Shown here piece after piece: positions 39,035-49,388 of a stretch of DNA of 64,000 bases. The first letter of the stretch is position 1. Each line of letters begins with the position of its first letter. Location: contig CBDBMQ010000001.1 in the NCBI GenBank assembly GCA_965207565.1, positions 124,001 through 188,000 on the forward strand. Direction: 5' to 3'. The notes beneath the pieces are model-generated. The model saw only the letters and a list, made by a program, of their open reading frames with translations, searched no databases and was not told the origin of the DNA. The DNA comes from Bin80 sp965207565. GTDB lineage: Bacteria; Bacteroidota; Rhodothermia; Rhodothermales; Bin80. The position numbers were made by a program, and so were the translations under genes.

Positions 39035-40169
39035 CTATCCAGACCAGGCTACACCTGAATCATCCTGATCAAATAGATCGAGTTGGTTGCTTGGATGCCG
39101 GATAAACAAATCGGTACGCAGTGGCTCCTTTGATTGATTGAATTTGTATCGCCTGCATGTCATCTCAAAGAGATTTTTTAGGAAATTTGCCCACTCCCCT
39201 TCTCCGCGCATCCGGTGCCTAAACCGTGGATCATTGAGCCGCCCCGAACGAACCTCCCTGATTCGACCGATAATTTTTGTCCTTGCGCTCTGGCATCACC
39301 CGATCCAGCCAGTCCTCAAAAAGCGGGGCGACCGGTCCCGGCAATCGAAGTACGATGTATCCGGCCCGCGTCGCTCCTCGCTTGGCTGCAGCCTCAAGAA
39401 TCGCCGGAAGCTCCTCGTCCGTCAGGCCTGGAACCACAGGAGCAACCATCACACCAGTAGGAATCCCCGCTTCAGAGAGCGCCTGAATTGCATCCAATCG
39501 ACGCGCTGGAATGCTTGTGCGGGGCTCCATGACACGGGTAATTTCGCTACGCAGTGTTGTAACCGAAATCATTACCTGTGCCAAATTCAGTCGTGCCATC
39601 GGAGCCAGAATATCTATGTCACGTGTTACGAGATGGTTTTTCGTAATAATGCCGACTGGATTACGATGATCTGAAAGAGTTTGCAGACAACCACGGGTTA
39701 ACTTAAATCGACGCTCTGCAGGCTGATACGGATCTGTATTCCCAGAGAGTGAAACAACGACAGGTTTCCAGGAACGCTTCCTCAATTCCTTGCTCAAAAT
39801 CTCGGGAGCGTCGCGTTTAATTAAAATTTTTGTCTCAAAATCAAGCCCTGCACTCCATCCCAGATATTCGTGACTCGGACGCGCATAACAATAGATGCAG
39901 CCATGCTCGCAACCACGGTATGGATTAAGCCCCCAATTATACCCAACATCTGGAGAGTCATTGCTCACAAGAATAGATCTCGAAGTATCTTCAAAGAACT
40001 GGGTGGAGGTTTGCCTCAATTCACCTGGCTCAAGAGCATCCAGGTCCAGTTCTATGCTGACCGGATCAAATCTGGTGGGAGGATTCGTGGCTGTAGCACG
40101 TCCTCTCGGGGCTGGTATGGATGGCTGTTTATTCGTCATGGTATCCAAGGCGTTATTTATGGCGTACAA
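39035..40169 (-). CDS. PA0069-family radical SAM protein, frameshifted near 39250
   Basis: Radical S-adenosylmethionine enzyme with the CxxxCxxC cluster loop in RGCEHGCIYCYARPSHEY, and conserved KPVVVSLSGNTDPYQPAE, FKLTRGCLQTLSDHRNP, PRTSIPARRLDAIQALSEAG and VMVAPVVPGLTDEELP. The main frame (from 40169, or ATG 40139) stops at 39231. In the next frame the expected C-terminus continues as RIREVRSGRLNDPRFRHRM, GEGEWANFLKNLF and LRTDLFIRHPSNQLDLF to a stop at 39035, giving a normal length of about 377 residues if joined. A single indel thus separates the two. Related to spore-photoproduct-lyase-like SAM enzymes; substrate unknown. It is divergent from the SRPBCC gene. Confidence 0.88.
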
Positions 40170-40219
40170 TCTTGTTCTGAATATGATCTTCCCATTACAT
40201 TAACCACTACTGGTAGGCC

Positions 40220-40759
40220 ATGAAGCAATTTCTGTATACAGTTTCTGTGATTCTTGCAGCGGCCGTACTTGCACTCATTATCACAGGTCTATTCGTTGAT
40301 GAAGTCCGCTATACGGCAACTGCGCGCGTGAAGGCCCCGGTTGCTGATTCATGGGCCACCTTCCTGGATCCGGACAGACAAAAGCTCTGGCAACGAAATC
40401 TGGAACGCATGGAAACCATCGGTGGCCAACCATTTGATCTCGGTGCATCTTTCCGTATGGAATTTACCAACGGCAGCTCCCGCCTCGAAACGGTTACATC
40501 AATCATTCCAATGGAAGAATACTGCGCAGAGATTGAAACCAAACATTATTCAGGTTACCGTTCTGTTACGTTTCAGACGTTAGGCGAGGGATCCCGCGTA
40601 CAGCAAACCATCGTTATGCATGGATCATCATTCATCAGCAGGGCAATCCTGCCTGTGATTCGTCCACTGATGCAGCGTGATCAAATGGCTGCCCTGGATA
40701 ATCTGGCGGATCTCATTGAGGCATCCCCCTCAATAGACCCACAACAGGGATATGAGTAA
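40220..40759 (+). CDS. SRPBCC-family (START-like) membrane-anchored protein
   Basis: 179 residues. An N-terminal membrane helix (SVILAAAVLALIITGLFV) is followed by a helix-grip fold: EVRYTATARVKAPVADSW, TFLDPDRQKLWQRNLE, SSRLETVTSII and the final long helix that closes the ligand cavity (RPLMQRDQMAALDNLADLI). Such domains bind hydrophobic ligands. The stop overlaps the start of the LarA-like gene by 8 bp, so the two are probably one operon. Ligand unknown. Confidence 0.75.
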   Translation: MKQFLYTVSVILAAAVLALIITGLFVDEVRYTATARVKAPVADSWATFLDPDRQKLWQRNLERMETIGGQPFDLGASFRMEFTNGSSRLETVTSIIPMEEYCAEIETKHYSGYRSVTFQTLGEGSRVQQTIVMHGSSFISRAILPVIRPLMQRDQMAALDNLADLIEASPSIDPQQGYE

Positions 40760-42032
40760 CCGGGCAAACACCGTGCAGCTGGATTACGGCTCTCAAGGTT
40801 TGCCTTTGAACCTTGAAGGGCTCAATTCCACCGTGCTGCGTCCGCGCTATATAGAAGGCCTGCCAGATGAACATGCAGCATTCATTGAATCCGTTCGGAA
40901 TCCTTACGGTACGCAGCCCCTTCGCGAACTCATCACCACTGGGGAATCCCTTGCAGTTGTGATCCCGGACATTACCCGTGCACTCCCCAGTGATCGCCTC
41001 CTACCATGGCTTTTTGAAGAACTCAGAGAAATCAAACGAGAGAATGTTACCATTATCGTTGGGACAGGCACGCACCGCGGCAACACGCATGAGGAGTTAC
41101 TTCAAATGGTTGGCCCAGAAATCGTAGCCAAGTACCGTATTGTCAATCATGATTCCCGAAACGCCAATACCCTACTCCGCGCAGGCCGCAGTCCCTACGG
41201 TTACGATGTTTTCTATACGGCAGATTATGTAAAGGCGGATCGTCGAATTCTGATGGGATTCATTGAACCGCATTTTATGGCAGGATTTAGCGGAGGCTAC
41301 AAGGCAGTCTTCCCGGGGATCGCTGATTTGAGTGCCATCCAAACCTATCACGGGTTCACAAATATTGCCCATCCAAGGAGTACCTGGGGCATTCTGGAAG
41401 GAAATCCAACCCAAAATCATGTTCGTGCGGCTGGAGGATTACTGCCCGTAGATTTTTTGGTGAATGTGACGCTCAATACAGACCGGCAGATCACAGGATA
41501 TTTCTGTGGAGAGGTCACCTCTGCTCATGAAGCGGGATGCGCTTTTTCCAAAGAGACCGCAATGGTTCGTGTTAGGGAAGCATTCCCAATTGTGGTCACG
41601 ACCAACAGTGGTTTCCCCCTTGACCTAAACCTGTACCAAAGTGTCAAGGGAATGTCCGCCGCCCACACCATCACGACAAAGGATGGACTGATCATCACTG
41701 CATCCCGGTGCAATGATGGATTTCCTGAGCATGGTGCATTCAAAAATCAACTGCTTCGCTGGGCAACCGTTGAGGAAGCTTGGGCGGCGATCCGAAGCCC
41801 TGATTTCAGTGAACCTGACCAGTGGCAGACCCAAAAACTTCTACAGGTCCTACGGACTTGCCGCGTCAGTCTATTTAGTGAGTTGGATCCAAAACTGGTT
41901 CGAAGAGCTCACTTGACACCTATTGAGGATGTGCGCGGTGCAATTGATGCTGAATTGGCACGTCTGAACCGACCCGATACACCTGTCGCTGTGGTACCGG
42001 AAGGACCGCTGACCATTCCGTATGTCAGCTAG
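40752..42032 (+). CDS. LarA-like nickel-dependent racemase family protein (DUF2088)
   Basis: 426 residues of the LarA superfamily. Characteristic blocks are VIPDITRALPSDRLLPWL, VGTGTHRGNT, IVNHDSRN, GFIEPHFMAGFSGGYKAVF (the nickel-pincer cofactor region with a conserved His and Lys) and NLYQSVKGMSAAHTITTKDG. LarA enzymes racemise or epimerise alpha-hydroxy acids with a nickel pincer cofactor made by LarB, LarC and LarE. None of those genes is in the window, so the substrate and cofactor supply are open. It is coupled to a membrane SRPBCC protein and convergent with the SGNH gene, overlapping it by 4 bp at the stops. Confidence 0.85.
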   Translation: MSNRANTVQLDYGSQGLPLNLEGLNSTVLRPRYIEGLPDEHAAFIESVRNPYGTQPLRELITTGESLAVVIPDITRALPSDRLLPWLFEELREIKRENVTIIVGTGTHRGNTHEELLQMVGPEIVAKYRIVNHDSRNANTLLRAGRSPYGYDVFYTADYVKADRRILMGFIEPHFMAGFSGGYKAVFPGIADLSAIQTYHGFTNIAHPRSTWGILEGNPTQNHVRAAGGLLPVDFLVNVTLNTDRQITGYFCGEVTSAHEAGCAFSKETAMVRVREAFPIVVTTNSGFPLDLNLYQSVKGMSAAHTITTKDGLIITASRCNDGFPEHGAFKNQLLRWATVEEAWAAIRSPDFSEPDQWQTQKLLQVLRTCRVSLFSELDPKLVRRAHLTPIEDVRGAIDAELARLNRPDTPVAVVPEGPLTIPYVS

Positions 42033-42718
42033 AGCTCAAGTACGCTCTGAAGCTCCTTGAGCATGAAATCTGCGACAAATCGATTTCCTGCCGCATTCAG
42101 ATGAACCCCATCGGTGGTCAATATCCCATCATAGACCTTGTCCAGGTTCTGGTCAACCAGATAAGCTTCGAGAGAGGCACGTAGATCACAGAGATGTACA
42201 TCCTTTTCTTGCGCGACACTGCGTGTAAGTTGCGCATATTCTGCCAGACGTAAATTCACTTCTGCATCGCTTTCTGTATCCTCTCCAATCACACTGGGGG
42301 TACACAAAAGCACGGCCGCCCCGCTCTGCTCAACACGATCAATTAACTCTCCAAGACCTTCCTCAAAAGTCTCGGGATCCGTTCCAGTGACATGATCAAA
42401 TTCGAAATGATGCCAGACATCATTGATTCCGATATAGATCACCACATGCGTTGGCTCATGTGCCAAAACATCCTCATCCAACCGTGCCAGGAGGTCAGGC
42501 ACCTTGTTACCACTGATCCCGGCACCCATAACTTCGATCTCCGCATCAAGCGCCTGCAACGAATCCGCAACCAGCGTAACATAACCGCCTGGGTTTGCAC
42601 CTGCCTCTGTGATGGAATTGCCCAGAAAAATGATGTGTGACTGCGCCTGACCGGGCTGAATGGTCATCAGAGAAAGAAACAGTACCAAAGATATACTACG
42701 CATGGTGAGAGTGTTCAA
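42029..42718 (-). CDS. Exported SGNH/GDSL hydrolase
   Basis: 229 residues with a signal peptide (LVLFLSLMTIQPGQAQ). The SGNH blocks are all present: GNSITEAGA (catalytic Ser), the Gly in MGAGISGNK, GINDVWHH (Asn) and the Asp/His block TDGVHLNAAG. It most likely removes acyl or acetyl groups from a carbohydrate or lipid outside the cytoplasm. ATG 42718 or 42703 could be the start. Convergent with the LarA-like gene. Confidence 0.9.
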   Translation of the reverse strand: MNTLTMRSISLVLFLSLMTIQPGQAQSHIIFLGNSITEAGANPGGYVTLVADSLQALDAEIEVMGAGISGNKVPDLLARLDEDVLAHEPTHVVIYIGINDVWHHFEFDHVTGTDPETFEEGLGELIDRVEQSGAAVLLCTPSVIGEDTESDAEVNLRLAEYAQLTRSVAQEKDVHLCDLRASLEAYLVDQNLDKVYDGILTTDGVHLNAAGNRFVADFMLKELQSVLEL

Positions 42719-42992
42719 CTGCTTTCGTGTAGTGGAATCTACGAACCAGATTTATATTCTGCCCAATCACTACCCGTGTATTGCGATGAGAGTGATAATT
42801 TCGAGAAATCCGACGCCAAGATCAAATTGCGTGAGATGGCTATATTGTGGAACTTTCGTAAATTCAAATGCCGGAACAAATTTTGTGCTTCCTGACACCG
42901 TGAGACCTGAGAGGTGGTTTTGTGACTGAACAAATAAGCATTTGAATCAAAATGATATATATCAAATAAATTTATACCAGTAGCCAGTAATC

Positions 42993-44075
42993 ATGGACTT
43001 CATTGATAAACTCCGGGCACTTGCATCCCGCGCACAATCAACTGCCGAAAAAGCAGAATCTGAAGAAGCTACCAAAACAGCCTTGGTACTGCCATTTCTT
43101 GGAACGCTGGGGTATGATGTATTTGACCCTGCTGAGGTAGTCCCCGAGTACGATGCTGATGTTGGCCAGAAGAAAGGTGAGAAGGTAGATTATGCAATCC
43201 TCAAACGAGGATCACCTATTATACTCATTGAATGCAAATCGTCGGATTCGGAATTGTCTCAGAGGAATGCGGCACAGCTATTTCGATATTTTACATCAAC
43301 GGAGGCGAGATTTGGGATTCTAACGAATGGCTTATCCTACCAGTTCTATTCTGATCTTGACGAGCCGAATAAGATGGATCGTAGCCCTTTTATGGAGTTT
43401 AATCTTCTTGAGGATGTGACAGAAGAAATTGCCAAAAATTTGAAAATTTTTTCCAAATCAGCATTTGATCTAGAAACATCAATTAATACCGCAGCTAGAG
43501 TAAAATATATCACCTCAATCAAGCATGTTCTATCTGATCAATTGAAGCGGCCACACAAGGATTTTATTATTTTTATTCTTGATCAAGTCTACAAGGGAAC
43601 GAAAACCAAGAAGGTTAAGAAGTCATTCGTAGGTATTACCCAAGAAGCATTTCGAGAATTTATAAATGATCGTGTCCAGAAGCGGCTAAAGTTAGCCTTG
43701 GATAACGAGTCAGACGAAAACAAGAGGACTGGACCTACCCCTGATGAAGAGGATGACGATAATGATGAGAGATCCGGCATCGTGACCACCAAGGACGAAA
43801 TCCTGGGATATCATATCGTTCAATCCTTGGTCATAGATCTTATTGATGTGGACAGGATATTTTTGGCAGACAAAACTGCATATTGCAATATCTTGCTGGA
43901 CAACAACTCTCGCAAAGCTATTTGCCGCTTCTACTTCGGTATCAAGAAGAAATCAATTAGTATACCAAATGAAAGCCCCTCTCGGGAAAGAACTCCGATC
44001 ACCTCAATAAAGGATATCCATAACCTGCGGGAAGAACTGCGAGAGCGTGTGTCATTTCTCCTATCTCAAGCTTAA
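42993..44075 (+). CDS. Stand-alone HsdR N-terminal-type restriction endonuclease
   Basis: 360 residues. The N-terminal third has the PD-(D/E)XK fold of the type I restriction subunit HsdR_N: TKTALVLPFLGTLGYDVFD, an acidic residue at VPEYDAD, KGEKVDYAILKRGSPIIL and ECKSSDSE (E-x-K), then QLFRYFTSTEARFGILTNG. No helicase or HsdM/HsdS partner lies nearby. The middle is charged (an acidic PDEEDDDNDE stretch), and the C-terminus is a separate domain that ends LREELRERVSFLL. Single-gene HsdR_N proteins are often linked to defence, but the activity here is inferred. It stands alone, with a 270-bp upstream region and about 300 bp downstream without genes. Confidence 0.75.
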   Translation: MDFIDKLRALASRAQSTAEKAESEEATKTALVLPFLGTLGYDVFDPAEVVPEYDADVGQKKGEKVDYAILKRGSPIILIECKSSDSELSQRNAAQLFRYFTSTEARFGILTNGLSYQFYSDLDEPNKMDRSPFMEFNLLEDVTEEIAKNLKIFSKSAFDLETSINTAARVKYITSIKHVLSDQLKRPHKDFIIFILDQVYKGTKTKKVKKSFVGITQEAFREFINDRVQKRLKLALDNESDENKRTGPTPDEEDDDNDERSGIVTTKDEILGYHIVQSLVIDLIDVDRIFLADKTAYCNILLDNNSRKAICRFYFGIKKKSISIPNESPSRERTPITSIKDIHNLREELRERVSFLLSQA

Positions 44076-44373
44076 CGGTCAGTGGGACAAGCTGGTTAAC
44101 TGTCTGGAATGTGCAGGCAAAGTATGATTTAAAATTTGAGTCGAATTCTCACCGCACGAACAAAAAATATAATCAGAGAAAAAATGGCTGAATACCCAGA
44201 GTTCTCACTCAATAACGGACGGGAATTCTTTGCACTCGGACGACCCCTGTATTACTGAATATTAAAATCTTGGACGCACAACCTAGACCGGTCCTGTAGC
44301 GAGTGCTCTCAGAAAATCGAATCTCTTGTGTGTCGCGACGGTCAAATGTCATCCGCGCACGAAAATAGACCCG

Positions 44374-45462
44374 TCACCCATTCGATGGTGGAATAAACCG
44401 ATAGCGAATGATCGGGGGATTCGTGGCTTCTCCAGTAGGTTGATCTTCTGGATCACCCGCCATATACAATCTCCCGTTCCCTACGGCAGTTGGCCCTTCC
44501 GAAAGCCATGTGCTGACAGTTGAAAAACGATCCCCGTGGCTGGCAATGACTGCTCCTGTACCCGAATCAAATTCAGTACCACCGTAGACGATCATACGTG
44601 TCTCGTTATCGAGCGCGTACACGCCCTGCACGGACGTTGCTTGAGCTTCTGCTTCGCGAATCATCTCGGTAATCCTCCGAAAATTAGACTGATCCACCAC
44701 CTCAAAGTCTGGAAAATCCTGGGTCCGCTCCACGAAAAAATCCGGCATAAATCGGGGAAGTTTCGTGGAGGACAGCCGGGGACTCGCATCAAAACTTTCT
44801 GAATACACCCACCAAACATCGTTGTCAAAGCATGCCAGAGAGCGCGCCTGATTTGTCAGCATAGTAGATGCCCGCTCTGGAAACTCTGGCAAGGGAAGTG
44901 AAAACTGGTCTATAAGGGTTAAGTCTGGACTGTAGGCTCGAATGGCCGTACTATCCCAGACATCACTAGGCATCGCAAATATCGTGTCCCGGTGTGAGCA
45001 AATTCCCCATGTATCTGTCGCAAAATCACTGTCGACAATGGCTTGAACACACTCTCCATCCCGATTAAAAACGATCACCCCTTTGTTATTCAAAACGGCA
45101 ATATGCGAATCATTCAGAAATGAAGCGTGTGCAAAGAAATTGAATGCTGCCTCTGGATTACAGTCGGTAACTGCCATCTTCCGTATGAACGTGCCGTCCG
45201 GGGAAAACAGGTAGACACCCTGGCTTGAGGGATCCAGTACCAAGAGCTCCCCCACAGAATTCACCTCCATCGTCCAACGGGCGCCGAGCAGCACCGAATG
45301 ATCGAATTGAATCGTATCCTCCAACACAAAAAGGTCTCCAAAGTCTGCATGAGTAGGGACCAAAACCTGGTCAACAGTAGACCTTGAATTGCAGCCAGCG
45401 ATCAAGCAAATCAACAGCCCAGAGATACAGAGATGCAATAATGCAGGGAGAGAGAATTTCAT
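44374..45462 (-). CDS. 6-bladed beta-propeller lipoprotein
   Basis: 362 residues. Signal peptide with lipobox LICLIAGC, so a predicted surface or periplasmic lipoprotein. The body has repeated propeller strands (ELLVLDPSSQGVYLFSPDG, HIAVLNNKGVIVFNRDGEC, GVYALDNETRMIVYGGTEF) of the BF-type 6-bladed propeller common in Bacteroidota. The exact ligand is unknown. No neighbour on this strand; the 298 bp downstream to the HsdR-like gene hold nothing I can support. Confidence 0.7.
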   Translation of the reverse strand: MKFSLPALLHLCISGLLICLIAGCNSRSTVDQVLVPTHADFGDLFVLEDTIQFDHSVLLGARWTMEVNSVGELLVLDPSSQGVYLFSPDGTFIRKMAVTDCNPEAAFNFFAHASFLNDSHIAVLNNKGVIVFNRDGECVQAIVDSDFATDTWGICSHRDTIFAMPSDVWDSTAIRAYSPDLTLIDQFSLPLPEFPERASTMLTNQARSLACFDNDVWWVYSESFDASPRLSSTKLPRFMPDFFVERTQDFPDFEVVDQSNFRRITEMIREAEAQATSVQGVYALDNETRMIVYGGTEFDSGTGAVIASHGDRFSTVSTWLSEGPTAVGNGRLYMAGDPEDQPTGEATNPPIIRYRFIPPSNG

Positions 45463-45824
45463 TGGAGGGAGGCTACTTCTACTTATTGCCGTTGGTAGAC
45501 CACATCCTTGAATGCTGTGCCGAGATTAGTATGTCATAAATCGATACAAGGGTCGTGTTCAAATGTACAACTCCATTGCATGACAAATTATTGCACAGTA
45601 AATTTTTCAAGACGAACCATGATTTGCAAGGAGTACCCTCGTTTACCGGATCTATGCCCATCCTTGGAACCGCATTGTTCCACAGTATGTTAATCGGGGC
45701 ATGCCCTAATCAGTTGGATCTCCGATGCCTTCTGACAATATTTTATGTAAATCTATCGTTCCTGCCTATCCTGGCCGTTAAGGCGGGAAGGACTCATCAC
45801 CCCGACAATAAAATCATCTGTGTA
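45463..45824. other. Intergenic region with divergent promoters, no gene seen
   Basis: About 360 bp between the divergent propeller lipoprotein (-) and the GLPGLI gene (+). The plus frame of the latter extends far upstream but shows no family sequence. I see no RNA gene or clear operator. Confidence 0.5.
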
Positions 45825-46622
45825 ATGCGAATGGTCCATCAGTCCCTTTCTCCAAAAAATGTTTTCATATGGTCTTTAATGGCCCTAACAATATTTATGG
45901 TCCAATTCTGTGCAGCACAGTCAGGCACAGTAACATACACGCGTACAATCAAGATAGATATTGAGCTCCCTCCCGAGATGGCGAAGTTTCAGGAAATGCT
46001 CCCAAAAGCGGATTCTACACTGTACTCCATGGATTTCAATGATGCCTTCATGGCCAGTATTCGCCGCGTTGAGACAGACGACAAAGCCAATAGTACTGGT
46101 TTTAGCAGCTCTACGACTGATGGGATGACATTCAAAATGCGGTTTTCTGGAGTGGGTGGTAGTGGTGCTCCAAACCTCATCACCTCAGTGACGGACATTG
46201 ACGAAGGCCTCTACACGGATCATTACCGTTTTCTTGGTCGCGACTTTTTGGTCACGGGTGAGTTGCCTTCGATACGATGGAAACTGTCCACCGAAGAGGG
46301 GGCATTCCTTGATCGTCGCGTGATCAAGGCCACAGCTAATGTAGATTCTGTGTCAGTGGATGCGTGGTTCACACCTGAAATTCCAATACCACTCGGCCCG
46401 GAGCACTATGGAGGACTCCCCGGCCTCATTCTCGTACTGTCGATTGATGATGGTCGTAAGATGTACGAAGCCAATTCAATTACCCTGGACACAGAAGTCG
46501 AAATCACAACCCCCGAGAAGGGACGACAGATGACTCAAGAGGAATTTGATGCCCTTGTGAAAGAACGATTGCAAGAAGCTGTTCCCTCTGGAGCGGTGAA
46601 AAGCATTATTATCCGACAATAG
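45825..46622 (+). CDS. GLPGLI family exported protein
   Basis: 265 residues from ATG 45825 (45831 is an alternative). The frame extends much further upstream without family sequence, so I take the later start, directly before the signal helix (IWSLMALTIFMVQFCAAQ). The signature YGGLPGLILVLSIDDG is present. GLPGLI proteins are exported Bacteroidota proteins with unknown biochemical role, usually found beside TonB-dependent receptor-like barrels, which is the case here (10 bp to the next gene). Confidence 0.88.
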   Translation: MRMVHQSLSPKNVFIWSLMALTIFMVQFCAAQSGTVTYTRTIKIDIELPPEMAKFQEMLPKADSTLYSMDFNDAFMASIRRVETDDKANSTGFSSSTTDGMTFKMRFSGVGGSGAPNLITSVTDIDEGLYTDHYRFLGRDFLVTGELPSIRWKLSTEEGAFLDRRVIKATANVDSVSVDAWFTPEIPIPLGPEHYGGLPGLILVLSIDDGRKMYEANSITLDTEVEITTPEKGRQMTQEEFDALVKERLQEAVPSGAVKSIIIRQ

Positions 46623-46631
46623 CACCGGTAC

Positions 46632-49379
46632 ATGGACCTTCGAAACCTTGTAGGAATCGCATTCCTTCTTTTTGTGGCAGTTCCTACGGCTGCTCAAACC
46701 GAACGGTTTGATGTGAATGGTATCGTGGTTGACCACGAAGATCTCCCTTTGCCTCAGGCTACAGTAGTTCTTCTGACTCATGCTGATTCGGTGATGGCAA
46801 AATTCACCACCACGGCCTCAGATGGTGGCTTCACGCTGAGACGTGTGGTTGCAGATACGTATATCCTGCAAATCACGTACGTTGGTTTTGCAACCCTGCG
46901 TCAAAATATTGAGATTCTTGATGAAAACGTAGATGTGGGCAAACTGACGATGTCTGAACTCTCGGAAGAATTGGGAGAAGTCATTGTTAGCGCTGATCAT
47001 GTCCCCTTTGTCGTAAAGCGCGATACCCTGGAATACAATGCCAACGCATTTGCGGTACGCCCGAATGATGTGGTTGAAGATCTACTCAAGCGATTACCTG
47101 GCATAGAGGTAGAGAATGATGGTACCGTTAAAGCACTGGGCGAAACCGTCGAGAATATCCTGGTTGATGGGAAAGAATTCTTTGCTGACACCCCTTCCGC
47201 GATCACGAAAAACTTACCTGCAGAAGCAGTGGATAAGGTTCAGGTTTACGATAAGGATAGTGACGAAGCAGAGTTCACTGGCATTCCTGACGGTGAGGAA
47301 GAAAGGACGATTGATCTTCTACTCAAGGAAGATTCCAAGCAGGGGCTCATGGGGAATCTCTCTGGAGCTATTGGGGGAGAGCAAAGCTCGGGTGGGCGCT
47401 ACGACACACGCCTGAACCTGATGCGTTTCTCACCCAATACACAGCTTTCACTCATCGGTAATGCCAATAACACCGGTCAGGCAGGTTTTGGAATTGCCGA
47501 TCTTCTAGGATTGGTCGTGGCTGGCGGCTTTACAGATGGTGCAATACTCCGCAACGCAGCTTCCGCTACAAATTCCGGTGGATTTGTGGAGTCAATCGCA
47601 ATTGGGCTCAATGCCGGGCATGACTTTACCAAAAACAACTATTTGCGCGGCAGCTACTTTATTGATCAACTGCAGCGGGTACAAAACAGTACGAATCAGC
47701 GGCATGAACTTGCAGACGCAAATATCGCCGCCTACGGCGAAGGATTATCCGCTTTAGATTCGGACAACTTCGGGCACAGAGTGAACCTGAATGCACAGGT
47801 ACAGCTGTCGCCAGGGCATCAAATTCGCTCCCGAGCTTCAGTGCGATGGAATTCATCGAATGCAGAACAAACAGGGCTTCAGCAGACTTTTGGCCGTCAG
47901 CAATCTCTACTCAATGAGGCACACAGGGCGGTTGATCAACACGCTACCAACCTCAGTGGAAATGGAACGCTGACTTGGAGAAAGAAAATCTCGGAGAGCG
48001 GGACCAGCCTGGTCGCGACAACTCGATTCAGCCTATCAGATAATGATGAAATCACCGCGCTATCCACTCGCACCGGCTTTGCCGGAACGGGTAATCTGAT
48101 GACCTGGGAGGAGGTTCAGCAAGACCAGGACCTATTCGGAAAGAATGAAGAAGCAGATCTTAAGCTGTCTCTAACCCAACCGCTGAAAAGCGGCTTTTCC
48201 CTTCTGGCGTTTGGTGAACGGGACTTCTCCCGGCGTGAAAATGATAAACGCTTCTATGACACAAGGAATGATGAACGTCTGCTGAACTCTCAGCTCAGTA
48301 ATGCCTTCGAACGAACGTATACCTATTACAGAGCGGGACTCCAACTGAATCGTGAAGGAAGTCTTGGATTTCTTACCCTAGCAGTTCGTTTACAGCAATC
48401 TCAACTTAACGGCACAACGAAAATCGGTCTGCCCCCTGTACAGGCCAGCTACACACATCTTTTGCCGCAGCTACGATACGAAAGAGCATTAAAGGAAAAC
48501 CAGAATATTGAAGTAAGCTATCGGGCTATGACTCGTGAGCCGTCCCTACAAGAACTACAGCCATTTACAGACAATAGCGACCCACTTCGGATATATGTCG
48601 GAAATCCCGACCTTGAGCCCGAGTCCAGGCATATGTTTTCTGGACAGTTTAAGTCATTCGACCCCTGGACACAACTCAATATATTTGCGACCATCAGCAC
48701 AACCTATGCACGAAATCAAATTGTGCCAACGCGAATTATTGATGAATCGCTACGCCAAAGCGTCAGCGCGATCAACTCTGATGCAGGCTGGACCACCTCG
48801 GTGTTCACGAATGTCGGCATACCGATTCGGCCGCTCAATATTGCGGTGAGATGGAACAACAACCTCACCATCACTACCGGTTCTGAGTTCATCAACTTGA
48901 ATGAGAATGCCTCTCGGATCCTGCGCAACCGTTTGGGGCTTTCCATCTCGAACCGAAACCAAGACATCGTTGGACTGGAAGCTAATATTTCCGGCACCTA
49001 CAATGATCTTGATTATTCGCTCAATACAGACCTGAACCAACGCTACATTAACACATCGTATTCATTCGATGTACAATGGCATCCAGCATTCAATTGGACG
49101 ATCGGTACTGAATTTCGGTATCAGACATACGACCGGGATGTATTTGGAAACGTCGAGAACAAGGCGTTGGTTGGCCTTTCTTTTGAGCGCTTGTTCATGG
49201 ATGAGCGTGCCTCTGTGGAACTTGAGATCAACGACCTGCTCAACCAGAACCTGTCTGTGGCCTTCAATAATTCTGCGAGTTTCATTTCTGAGCAGCGCAC
49301 AGAGACGCTTGGCCGCTATGTCATGCTGCGGCTATCTTACCGTTTGAGTGCACTTGGAGGGGGACTGTTCGGAATTTAG
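46632..49379 (+). CDS. TonB-receptor-like outer membrane beta-barrel with CarboxypepD_reg-like domain
   Basis: 915 residues with a signal peptide (IAFLLFVAVPTAAQ). A carboxypeptidase-regulatory-like domain follows (VNGIVVDHEDLPLPQATV, ILQITYVGFATLRQ, about residues 25-115), then a plug-like region (VVEDLLKRLPGIEVENDGT, ILVDGKEFF, KDSDEAEFTGI) and a long barrel (to about 915) with alternating strands, for example RVNLNAQVQLSPGHQIR and NEALVGLSFERLF-like ends. It matches outer-membrane beta-barrels of the OMP_b-brl type that pair with GLPGLI proteins. The transported substrate is unknown. Confidence 0.85.
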   Translation: MDLRNLVGIAFLLFVAVPTAAQTERFDVNGIVVDHEDLPLPQATVVLLTHADSVMAKFTTTASDGGFTLRRVVADTYILQITYVGFATLRQNIEILDENVDVGKLTMSELSEELGEVIVSADHVPFVVKRDTLEYNANAFAVRPNDVVEDLLKRLPGIEVENDGTVKALGETVENILVDGKEFFADTPSAITKNLPAEAVDKVQVYDKDSDEAEFTGIPDGEEERTIDLLLKEDSKQGLMGNLSGAIGGEQSSGGRYDTRLNLMRFSPNTQLSLIGNANNTGQAGFGIADLLGLVVAGGFTDGAILRNAASATNSGGFVESIAIGLNAGHDFTKNNYLRGSYFIDQLQRVQNSTNQRHELADANIAAYGEGLSALDSDNFGHRVNLNAQVQLSPGHQIRSRASVRWNSSNAEQTGLQQTFGRQQSLLNEAHRAVDQHATNLSGNGTLTWRKKISESGTSLVATTRFSLSDNDEITALSTRTGFAGTGNLMTWEEVQQDQDLFGKNEEADLKLSLTQPLKSGFSLLAFGERDFSRRENDKRFYDTRNDERLLNSQLSNAFERTYTYYRAGLQLNREGSLGFLTLAVRLQQSQLNGTTKIGLPPVQASYTHLLPQLRYERALKENQNIEVSYRAMTREPSLQELQPFTDNSDPLRIYVGNPDLEPESRHMFSGQFKSFDPWTQLNIFATISTTYARNQIVPTRIIDESLRQSVSAINSDAGWTTSVFTNVGIPIRPLNIAVRWNNNLTITTGSEFINLNENASRILRNRLGLSISNRNQDIVGLEANISGTYNDLDYSLNTDLNQRYINTSYSFDVQWHPAFNWTIGTEFRYQTYDRDVFGNVENKALVGLSFERLFMDERASVELEINDLLNQNLSVAFNNSASFISEQRTETLGRYVMLRLSYRLSALGGGLFGI

Positions 49380-49388
49380 CCCGAGTGT

